This document shows positions 1 to 6,641 of a stretch of DNA of 64,000 nt, piece by piece. The position numbers and the translations under genes are program-made. The notes beneath the pieces were generated by a model. The model ran no database searches. It was not told the origin of the DNA and saw only the letters and a list, made by a program, of their open reading frames with translations. The DNA comes from Scandinavium sp002470465 (lineage in GTDB: Bacteria > Pseudomonadota > Gammaproteobacteria > Enterobacterales > Enterobacteriaceae): positions 71,698-135,697 of the forward strand of contig NZ_JBFLVD010000029.1 of the NCBI RefSeq assembly GCF_040750395.1, written 5' to 3'. Positions within the stretch are counted from its first letter, which is position 1, and each line of letters starts with the position of its first letter.

Positions 1-2037
1 GGGGCGGTTGCCGCGCTGGTGGTGGTGCTGTTAGTCAGCGCAGGGATTCTGACCTGGGCAGGCTTCCACGACCCGCAGGAAATCAACGGCACGCTGAGCA
101 CGGAAGTGACGCCAGCGGCTCCGATTTCCCAGGTTGCCGATCAGGACTGGCCAGCATATGGCCGTAACCAGGAAGGTCAGCGCTGGTCACCGCTGAAGCA
201 GATCAACGCCGATAACGTTCATCAGCTGAAAGAGGCCTGGGTCTTCCGCACCGGTGACCTTAAGCAGCCGAACGATCCGGGTGAAATCACCAACGAAGTC
301 ACGCCAATTAAAGTTGGCAACATGCTCTATCTCTGCTCCGCGCACCAGCGTCTGTTCGCGCTTGATGCCGCGACCGGCAAAGAGAAATGGCACTTCGATC
401 CGCAGCTCAACACCAACACCTTCTTCCAGCACGTGACCTGCCGCGGCGTGTCTTATCACGAAGCCAAAGCAGACAGCGCGCCTGCTGACGTCGTCGCCGA
501 CTGCCCGCGCCGCATCCTGCTGCCGGTGAACGATGGTCGTCTGTTTGCACTGAATGCCGATACCGGCAAGCTGTGCGAAACCTTCGGCAACAAAGGCGTG
601 CTGAACCTGCAAACTAATCAGCCAGTGACCACGCCGGGCATGTACGAGCCGACATCACCGCCGATTGTGACCGACAAAATCATCGTGATTGCCGGTTCCG
701 TGACGGATAACTTCTCCACGCGTGAAGCATCCGGCGTCATTCGCGGCTTCGACGTCAACACCGGTAAGCTGCTGTGGGCCTTCGATCCGGGCGCAAAAGA
801 TCCGAATGCCATTCCAAATGACGAACACAAGTTCAGCCTGAACTCGCCGAACTCCTGGGCGCCTGCCGCCTATGACGCGAAGCTGGATCTGGTGTATCTG
901 CCAATGGGCGTCACCACACCGGATATCTGGGGTGGCAACCGCACACCAGAACAGGAACGCTATGCCAGCTCGATTGTGGCGCTGAATGCAACCACCGGGA
1001 AACTGGCCTGGAGCTATCAGAGCGTTCATCACGATCTGTGGGACATGGACCAGCCTGCCCAGCCGACGCTGGCGGACATCACCGTTGACGGTAAAACCGT
1101 GCCGGTGGTCTACGCACCGGCGAAAACCGGTAACATCTTCGTGCTGGATCGCCGTAACGGACAGTTGGTGGTACCTGCTCCTGAAAAACCGGTACCGCAG
1201 GGTGCCGCCAAAGGCGACCGTCTGAGCCCGACTCAACCGTTCTCCGATCTGAGCTTCCGTCCGAAGAAAGATCTGACCGGGGCAGACATGTGGGGCGCCA
1301 CCATGTTTGACCAGCTGGTGTGCCGCGTGATGTTCCATCAACTGCGCTACGAGGGCATCTTCACGCCACCGTCTGAGCAAGGCACGCTGGTGTTCCCGGG
1401 TAACCTGGGGATGTTCGAATGGGGCGGGATTTCTGTCGATCCGAACCGTCAGGTGGCGATTGCCAACCCGATTGCCCTGCCGTTCGTATCACGCCTGATC
1501 CCACGCGGCCCGGGTAACCCAATTGAGCCGCCGAAAGACGCCAAAGGTTCAGGTACTGAAACCGGCATTCAGCCACAGTACGGCGTGCCGTATGGCGTGA
1601 CGCTGAACCCGTTCCTGTCACCGTTTGGCCTGCCGTGTAAACAGCCGGGCTGGGGTTATATCTCCGCGCTGGATCTGAAAACCAACCAGATTGCCTGGAA
1701 AAAACGTATCGGTACGCCGCAGGACAGCCTGCCGTTCCCGATGCCGTTTAAGCTGCCGTTCAATCTGGGGATGCCAATGCTGGGTGGCCCGATTTCCACT
1801 GCCGGCAACGTACTGTTTGTAGCGGCAACTGCGGATAACTACCTGCGTGCTTACAACATGACCAACGGCGACAAGCTGTGGGAAGGTCGTCTGCCTGCCG
1901 GTGGCCAGGCAACGCCGATGACGTATGAAGTGAACGGCAAACAGTACGTAGTCATCTCCGCAGGTGGTCATGGTTCGTTTGGCACGAAGATGGGCGACTA
2001 TATCGTGGCTTATGCTTTGCCGGACGACGCTAAGTAA
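1..2037 (+). CDS. gcd: PQQ-dependent (quinoprotein) glucose dehydrogenase, 5' end outside window
   Basis: Membrane-bound enzyme that oxidises glucose to gluconolactone in the periplasm with PQQ and passes electrons to ubiquinone. The frame is open from base 1, so the start lies outside the window. About 678 residues are visible against 796 in E. coli Gcd, so roughly the first 118 (most of the membrane anchor) are missing. The first visible residues are the hydrophobic last membrane segment. Then comes the periplasmic eight-bladed propeller with the catalytic region VHHDLWDMD, whose second Asp (codon at 1042) aligns with E. coli Asp466. The C-terminal ISAGGHGSFGTKMGDYIVAY is typical of the family. 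Product call is very sure; a strong hairpin terminator follows the stop. Confidence 0.97.
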   Translation, partial: GAVAALVVVLLVSAGILTWAGFHDPQEINGTLSTEVTPAAPISQVADQDWPAYGRNQEGQRWSPLKQINADNVHQLKEAWVFRTGDLKQPNDPGEITNEVTPIKVGNMLYLCSAHQRLFALDAATGKEKWHFDPQLNTNTFFQHVTCRGVSYHEAKADSAPADVVADCPRRILLPVNDGRLFALNADTGKLCETFGNKGVLNLQTNQPVTTPGMYEPTSPPIVTDKIIVIAGSVTDNFSTREASGVIRGFDVNTGKLLWAFDPGAKDPNAIPNDEHKFSLNSPNSWAPAAYDAKLDLVYLPMGVTTPDIWGGNRTPEQERYASSIVALNATTGKLAWSYQSVHHDLWDMDQPAQPTLADITVDGKTVPVVYAPAKTGNIFVLDRRNGQLVVPAPEKPVPQGAAKGDRLSPTQPFSDLSFRPKKDLTGADMWGATMFDQLVCRVMFHQLRYEGIFTPPSEQGTLVFPGNLGMFEWGGISVDPNRQVAIANPIALPFVSRLIPRGPGNPIEPPKDAKGSGTETGIQPQYGVPYGVTLNPFLSPFGLPCKQPGWGYISALDLKTNQIAWKKRIGTPQDSLPFPMPFKLPFNLGMPMLGGPISTAGNVLFVAATADNYLRAYNMTNGDKLWEGRLPAGGQATPMTYEVNGKQYVVISAGGHGSFGTKMGDYIVAYALPDDAK

Positions 2038-2065
2038 CTAAAATGCCCGGTGGCAAGGTAAAATC

Positions 2066-2092
2066 AAAACGGCAACCTCGGTTGCCGTTTTT
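2066..2092 (+). terminator. Rho-independent terminator of gcd
   Basis: The inverted repeat AAAACGGCAACC / GGTTGCCGTTTT with a two-base centre (tight loop) is followed by T residues. It lies 28 bases after the gcd stop codon. Confidence 0.85.
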
Positions 2093-2103
2093 AATGTTTG
2101 CTC

Positions 2104-2124
2104 CCCTCTCCACGTGGGAGAGGG
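2104..2124. repeat. ctctccc-type intergenic palindrome
   Basis: CCCTCTCC, loop ACGT, then GGAGAGGG form an 8 bp stem between the convergent genes gcd and cueO. A related element sits at 6579-6599. This looks like a dispersed intergenic palindrome family; its role is unknown. Confidence 0.5.
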
Positions 2125-2133
2125 AATCAAATC

Positions 2134-2166
2134 GTAGGCCGGGTAAGGCGAAAGCCGCACCCGGCA
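2134..2166. repeat. REP-like palindromic element
   Basis: GTAGGCCGGGTAAGGCG, a short spacer, then a GC-rich arm ending CACCCGGCA fit the enterobacterial REP pattern. It lies directly downstream of cueO (minus strand), with a run of T on the far side, so it may also end cueO transcription. Related copies are at 6512, 12105-12188 and 22511. Confidence 0.7.
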
Positions 2167-2171
2167 TTTTT

Positions 2172-3743
2172 TTATACCGTAAAGCCCAGCATCATCCCGG
2201 TATCTTCGTGCTCGAGCAGATGGCAGTGCGCCATATACATGTGCTCTTTCGCGGCTTCGTGGTCAAACTTCACCAACACTTCGCTGACGGCGCCTTCCAC
2301 CCTGACCGTATCCTTCCATCCTGCACGATGCGCGGCTGGCGGCTTGCCGTTCTCGGATAAAATACGGAACTGCGTGCCGTGGATATGGAACGGATGCAGC
2401 ATCATGTCGCCCTCGCCTGAAATCGTCCAGCGTTCGAACTGTCCGCGGCTGGCGGCAAACATCGGCTGATTCATATCAAAGGCCTGACCGTTGATCATAT
2501 TGGCATTATGGAAATCAAAGCCTTTGCCGCCGTGATTCATATGGCCCATGCTGCCGTGATCCATATTGCCCATCTTCATGTCGCCGTGGCCCATGCTGCC
2601 GTGGTCCATGCCGCCCATCGCCTGCTTGCCGTATTTTTTCATCAGCGCCTGCATGCCCATCATGTCGAGCATGGGGTCCATGGAGAGCTGAAACTTACGC
2701 TGCGTTAAGCCATCGAGGGAAGGCAGTACCGGCAGGCTAGCCAGCGAATCAGGGAGCTCAGCGGAACCCGGGATCGCCAGCGGCTGAATACGCATCACCG
2801 GATGCGTTTTATCAAACGGTGCCACCGCCATGCCCATCTGATTGACCGGCAGCATAACGAGGTCAAACGCTTTGCCATCGCTGGTATCCACCAGCACTTC
2901 GAAGCGTTCACCCATCAGCATCGGCAACTCGGTCACTTTAACGGGCTCAGCGAGCAAGCCACCGTCGCTGGCAATCACGTACAGCGGACGGTTATCGCTG
3001 GCTGCCAGATTCAGAGAACGCGCGTTACAGCCGTTCAGCAGGCGTAAGCGTAGCCAGCCTTTGGGTACCGCATGCTGCGGATAAATCGCGCCATTGGTCA
3101 GCAGCGTATCGCCAAACCAGCCTACCGCTGCGCTCATCACATCCAGCTGATAATCGATTTCGCCGTCGGCGCTAAACCGCTTGTCCTGAATAATGACCGG
3201 CACATCGTCGATGCCCCACTGCTTAGGCAGCAGCAGCTTGTGGATCTGCGGGTCTTCGATTAATACCAGACCTGCCAGCCCCATCGCTACCTGGTGCCCG
3301 ATTTTCCCGTGCTGGTGAGGATGGAACCAGCAGGTTGCGGCCTGTTGCGTAGGGGTGAACGTCACGGTACGCGTAGCGCCGGGTTTAATGACCCCCTGCG
3401 GACCGCCGTCGACCTCACCCGGAATCTCCAGACCGTGCCAGTGCACAGTTGTCTCTTCAGAGAGCTGATTGTGAATATCGACGGTAACCGCTTTCCCTTG
3501 TTGCAGCTGCAATGCCGGACCAAGCAAATTGCCGTTATAGCCCCAGGTTGCAGCGTTATGCGGGCCAAACTGCGTTTTACCGCTTTGCACCGTCAACGCG
3601 ATACGGCTCCGGGAATCCGCTGTTAACAAATTGGGGACAGGTAAGGCCGGGCGATCGGCGGCCAGCACGCCACGACTCCATAACGGTAAGGCGCTGGCGA
3701 CCCCCACGGCGGTAGCTAATTTGATAAATTCACGACGTTGCAT
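2172..3743 (-). CDS. cueO: Multicopper oxidase CueO (cuprous oxidase, copper tolerance)
   Basis: Periplasmic oxidase that converts Cu(I) to the less toxic Cu(II). The 523-residue protein begins with a Tat signal (MQRREFIKL, twin arginine, then a hydrophobic stretch). Copper ligand motifs are in the usual order: HWHG, HPHQHG, HPFHIHG and the C-terminal HCHLLEHEDTGMM. A Met/His-rich insertion before the last cupredoxin domain carries two copies of MDHGSMGH and matches the regulatory methionine-rich region of E. coli CueO. ATG at 3743 is chosen because GGGAG lies 5 bases upstream; an in-frame GTG at 3749 abuts the ribosome site and is unlikely. The promoter is of the CueR type. Identity is certain. 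Confidence 0.97.
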   Translation of the reverse strand: MQRREFIKLATAVGVASALPLWSRGVLAADRPALPVPNLLTADSRSRIALTVQSGKTQFGPHNAATWGYNGNLLGPALQLQQGKAVTVDIHNQLSEETTVHWHGLEIPGEVDGGPQGVIKPGATRTVTFTPTQQAATCWFHPHQHGKIGHQVAMGLAGLVLIEDPQIHKLLLPKQWGIDDVPVIIQDKRFSADGEIDYQLDVMSAAVGWFGDTLLTNGAIYPQHAVPKGWLRLRLLNGCNARSLNLAASDNRPLYVIASDGGLLAEPVKVTELPMLMGERFEVLVDTSDGKAFDLVMLPVNQMGMAVAPFDKTHPVMRIQPLAIPGSAELPDSLASLPVLPSLDGLTQRKFQLSMDPMLDMMGMQALMKKYGKQAMGGMDHGSMGHGDMKMGNMDHGSMGHMNHGGKGFDFHNANMINGQAFDMNQPMFAASRGQFERWTISGEGDMMLHPFHIHGTQFRILSENGKPPAAHRAGWKDTVRVEGAVSEVLVKFDHEAAKEHMYMAHCHLLEHEDTGMMLGFTV

Positions 3744-3777
3744 CTGCACTCCCTTTTCGACGACTGGTGATTAATTG

Positions 3778-3808
3778 AGCTTAAACCTTTCCCTTACCGG
3801 AAGGTCAA
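3778..3808 (-). promoter_or_regulatory. CueR-activated promoter of cueO
   Basis: On the minus strand, TTGACC (3803-3808) and TAAGCT (3778-3783) are separated by 19 bases, the long spacer typical of MerR-family promoters. The spacer holds the dyad ACCTTCC / GGAAAGGT that matches CueR sites. CueR bound to Cu(I) would untwist the DNA and activate cueO. Confidence 0.88.
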
Positions 3809-3888
3809 GCATAATCCCTTTAATAAAGCCCTGCGCACCTCTAAGAAGTGTGCTAACGTTGAATTTCGTGGATGCATTGGTAACTAAA

Positions 3889-4236
3889 ATGAAGACGTTA
3901 TTCAGAATTGTGGTACTTGGATCGCTGCTTGCTCTTTCCTCTAACAGCTACGCACTGAGCGAATCCGAGGCCGAAGATATGGCCGATCTGACGGCGGTAT
4001 TTGTCTTTCTGAAAAACGACTGTGGTTACCAGAATTTGCCGAACCAGCAGATTCGCCGCGCTTTGGTCTTTTTTGCCCAGCAAAATCAGTGGGATCTCAG
4101 CAACTACGACACCTTTAACATGAAAGCGCTCGGTGAAGACAGCTACCGTGATTTGAGCGGCATTCGCATTCCCACCTCCAAAAAATGCAAAGCGCTGGCT
4201 CGCGATTCCCTGAGCCTGCTCGCCTACGTCAAGTAA
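3889..4236 (+). CDS. yacC: YacC, PulS/OutS (pilotin-like) family exported protein
   Basis: 115-residue protein, the same length as E. coli YacC and nearly identical from SESEAEDMADL onward. It has a signal peptide (about residues 1-22, ending NSYA) and two cysteines (in NDCGY and KKCKA) that could form the disulfide seen in the PulS/OutS pilotin fold. The family chaperones type II secretin subunits, but YacC itself has no proven role and no secretin gene is near. An in-frame upstream ATG at 3775 would destroy the signal peptide and overlap the cueO promoter, so ATG 3889 is used. It lies upstream of speE on the same strand and may be cotranscribed. Confidence 0.92.
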   Translation: MKTLFRIVVLGSLLALSSNSYALSESEAEDMADLTAVFVFLKNDCGYQNLPNQQIRRALVFFAQQNQWDLSNYDTFNMKALGEDSYRDLSGIRIPTSKKCKALARDSLSLLAYVK

Positions 4237-4333
4237 GACCTTCTGCTGAAATAACGACCGTGCATCGCCGGTCATTGTTAGCTATGATGTTGCGCCCATT
4301 TTAAAGGGGTGTTAACGAAGGAGGGTTCAGCCC

Positions 4334-5221
4334 ATGGCCGATAACAAGGTGTGGCATGAAACGCTGCACGACCAGTTTGGTCAGTACTTTGCCGTTGAAA
4401 ACGTGCTCTATCACGAGAAAACGGATCACCAGGATCTCATCATCTTTGAGAACGCCGCCTTTGGCCGCGTGATGGCACTCGACGGCGTGGTGCAAACCAC
4501 CGAGCGCGATGAGTTTATCTACCACGAGATGATGACCCACGTTCCCCTGCTGGCTCACGGCCACGCAAAACACGTGCTGATCATCGGCGGCGGCGACGGC
4601 GCGATGCTGCGCGAAGTCAGCCGTCATAAGAGCATTGAAACCATCACGATGGTGGAAATCGATGCGGGCGTGGTGTCATTCTGCCGCCAGTATCTTCCCA
4701 ACCACAGCGCGGGCAGCTACGACGATCCGCGCTTCACGTTGGTTATCGACGACGGCGTTAATTTTGTCAGCCAGACAACGCAAACGTTTGATGTGATCAT
4801 CTCCGACTGTACCGATCCGATTGGTCCAGGCGAAAGCCTGTTCACCTCAGCATTTTATGAGGGCTGCAAACGCTGCCTGAATCCTGGCGGCATTTTCGTC
4901 GCACAGAACGGAGTTTGCTTCCTGCAGCAGGATGAAGCGCTCGACAGCCATCGCAAGCTCAGCCACTACTTTGGCGATGTAAGCTTCTATCAGGCGGCTA
5001 TCCCGACCTATTACGGCGGCATCATGACCTTCGCCTGGGCGACGGATAACGAAGCACTGCGCCACCTCTCGGCCGAAATCATTCAGGCACGCTTCCGCCA
5101 GGCCGGACTGATCTGCCGCTACTACAACCCGGCTATTCACACCGCGGCCTTTGCGCTCCCGCAATACCTGCAGAACGCGCTCTCTGCAACGCAGGAGGTG
5201 AACCCAATTGAAAAAGCTTAA
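4334..5221 (+). CDS. speE: Spermidine synthase (polyamine aminopropyltransferase)
   Basis: Transfers the aminopropyl group of decarboxylated S-adenosylmethionine to putrescine, giving spermidine. The 295-residue protein matches E. coli SpeE with the cofactor loop GGGDG (85-89), acidic pair region VEID (107-110) and catalytic DCTDP with Asp158. ATG 4334 follows AAGGAGG at 9 bases. The C-terminus is about seven residues longer than in E. coli and reads through the ribosome site and first codons of speD (14-base overlap), so the two are probably translationally coupled. SpeD supplies its cosubstrate. Confidence 0.98.
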   Translation: MADNKVWHETLHDQFGQYFAVENVLYHEKTDHQDLIIFENAAFGRVMALDGVVQTTERDEFIYHEMMTHVPLLAHGHAKHVLIIGGGDGAMLREVSRHKSIETITMVEIDAGVVSFCRQYLPNHSAGSYDDPRFTLVIDDGVNFVSQTTQTFDVIISDCTDPIGPGESLFTSAFYEGCKRCLNPGGIFVAQNGVCFLQQDEALDSHRKLSHYFGDVSFYQAAIPTYYGGIMTFAWATDNEALRHLSAEIIQARFRQAGLICRYYNPAIHTAAFALPQYLQNALSATQEVNPIEKA

Positions 5222-6002
5222 GCTGCACGGCTTTAACAACCTGACCAAAAGCCTGAGTTTTTGTATTTACGATATCTGCTACGTGAAAACGGCAGAAGAG
5301 CGCGATGGCTACATCGCCTATATCGATGAACTCTACAATGCCAACCGTCTGACGGAGATCCTGTCAGAAACCTGTTCTATTATCGGCGCGAATATTCTCA
5401 ACATCGCGCGCCAGGATTACGAGCCGCAGGGCGCAAGCGTCACCATTCTGGTGAGCGAAGAGCCAGTTGACCCCAAACTTATCGATCCTTCCGAGCACCC
5501 CGGTCCGCTGCCGGAAGCGGTGGTCGCCCATCTCGATAAAAGCCATATCTGCGTACACACCTATCCGGAGAGTCATCCGGAAGGCGGCCTGTGTACCTTC
5601 CGCGCCGATATTGAAGTCTCGACCTGCGGGGTGATTTCTCCGCTCAACGCGCTGAACTATCTTATCCACCAGTTGGAGTCCGATATCGTGACCGTCGACT
5701 ACCGCGTGCGTGGCTTTACCCGCGATGTGAACGGTATGAAGCACTTTATCGACCACGAAATTAACTCCATTCAAAATTTTATGTCGGACGACATGAAAGC
5801 GCTGTATGACATGATGGATGTGAACGTCTATCAGGAAAACATCTTCCACACCAAGATGTTACTTAAGGAATTCGACCTGAAGCACTACATGTTCCACACC
5901 CGGCCGGAAGATTTAAGCGAAGCCGAACGCCAGGCCATCGCTGACCTGCTGTGGAAAGAGATGCGTGAGATTTACTACGGCCGCAATATTCCGGCCGTAT
6001 AA
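5208..6002 (+). CDS. speD: S-adenosylmethionine decarboxylase proenzyme (TTG start)
   Basis: Pyruvoyl-dependent decarboxylase that makes decarboxylated AdoMet for SpeE. The 264-residue protein is nearly identical to E. coli SpeD. The self-cleavage site Lys111-Ser112 lies in KSHICVHTYPES; Ser112 becomes the pyruvoyl group and Cys140 is the expected proton donor. Translation starts at TTG 5208, supported by AGGAGG 9 bases upstream and alignment to MKKLKLHGF. The start lies inside the end of speE. Polyamine operon with speE. Confidence 0.98.
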   Translation: MKKLKLHGFNNLTKSLSFCIYDICYVKTAEERDGYIAYIDELYNANRLTEILSETCSIIGANILNIARQDYEPQGASVTILVSEEPVDPKLIDPSEHPGPLPEAVVAHLDKSHICVHTYPESHPEGGLCTFRADIEVSTCGVISPLNALNYLIHQLESDIVTVDYRVRGFTRDVNGMKHFIDHEINSIQNFMSDDMKALYDMMDVNVYQENIFHTKMLLKEFDLKHYMFHTRPEDLSEAERQAIADLLWKEMREIYYGRNIPAV

Positions 6003-6033
6003 GTTTTCGGGGAGCAGGGAAGCTCCCGCCAGG

Positions 6034-6396
6034 TTACTTCTGCTGCATAAAGGCGCGGTACGCCGTTACAACCTGAAGGAAGTCCTCCACGCCGCACATT
6101 GACAGGCTTTCCTCGTCGTAATAGCTCATGCCCTCTTCCATTTCATCACCGGAAAACGCCAGCTGATTGGCGCGAACCATCACTTCTTCGCCGTCCATCC
6201 AGACCGTGTATTCGTGGCCCGAGCGCTGCCATGAGTTTTCGGTGCCCTTTACCGTCTGCGCCGCCGCTTCCACTTCATCGAGCAGCGCGAGGTTCTCTCT
6301 TACTTCTTCGTTAAACCAGTGCCCAACCGCTTCGTGGCCCATCGACATACGCACTTTCACCACCCCGGTGATGTCGCGCAGAAATTCGTAATCCAT
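6034..6396 (-). CDS. yacL: YacL family protein (UPF0231)
   Basis: 120-residue acidic protein, full length relative to E. coli YacL (MDYEFLRDITGVVKVRMSMG). No membrane segment or known catalytic motif is visible, and the function is not established. The start ATG at 6396 follows AGAGGA at a suitable distance; an in-frame extension upstream has no ribosome site and runs through the intergenic hairpin. It lies downstream of acnB on the same strand, with two hairpins and a REP between them, and converges on speD. Confidence 0.93.
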   Translation of the reverse strand: MDYEFLRDITGVVKVRMSMGHEAVGHWFNEEVRENLALLDEVEAAAQTVKGTENSWQRSGHEYTVWMDGEEVMVRANQLAFSGDEMEEGMSYYDEESLSMCGVEDFLQVVTAYRAFMQQK

Positions 6397-6482
6397 GGTG
6401 TTTTCCTCTGCAAAGCCATTGCCGTAATTATCGCAGTTGGCGGAGAGAAAAAAAGCGGGACGGGTGTCAGGAGTGGAAAATA

Positions 6483-6511
6483 AAAACCCCGAATGACAGG
6501 TTCGGGGTTTT
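6483..6511 (-). terminator. Hairpin terminator between acnB and yacL
   Basis: The 11 bp perfect stem AAAACCCCGAA / TTCGGGGTTTT has a 7-base loop. On the minus strand it is followed by a T-rich tract (TTTTTATTTT), so it should stop transcripts coming from acnB. The symmetric T run could also let it work on the plus strand. Confidence 0.7.
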
Positions 6512-6541
6512 GTAGGCCGGGTAAGCACGCTGCCACCCGGC
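6512..6541. repeat. REP-like palindromic element
   Basis: GTAGGCCGGGTAAGC then GCCACCCGGCA, the same pattern as the copies at 2134 and 12158. It lies in the acnB-yacL gap next to a terminator hairpin. Confidence 0.65.
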
Positions 6542-6578
6542 AAAAAAGGAGATGTGCGGCCTGATGCCCTCACCCCAG

Positions 6579-6599
6579 CCCTCTCTCACAGGGAGAGGG
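6579..6599. repeat. ctctccc-type intergenic palindrome
   Basis: CCCTCTC, a 7-base loop, then GAGAGGG, preceded by CCCTCACCCCAG. It is related to the element at 2104-2124. Confidence 0.45.
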
Positions 6600-6610
6600 T
6601 GCAAACACTT

Positions 6611-6636
6611 AAAACCGTCTCCATAGAGACGGTTTT
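6611..6636 (-). terminator. Rho-independent terminator of acnB
   Basis: The 11 bp stem AAAACCGTCTC / GAGACGGTTTT with a 4-base loop starts 5 bases after the acnB stop on the minus strand and ends in T residues. Confidence 0.85.
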
Positions 6637-6641
6637 GCAGT

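Noticed and set aside
19..21. GTG at base 19 as the gcd start
   Set aside because: The frame is open to base 1 and the protein lacks about 118 residues of the family N-terminus, so this codon is internal.
3744..3749. GTG start two codons upstream for cueO
   Set aside because: It directly abuts the GGGAG ribosome site, whereas ATG 3743 has correct spacing and matches the family N-terminus.
5188..5221. speE C-terminal extension as a frameshift
   Set aside because: The extension is in frame, short, and compatible with an intact speD ribosome site and start; nothing suggests a sequencing error.
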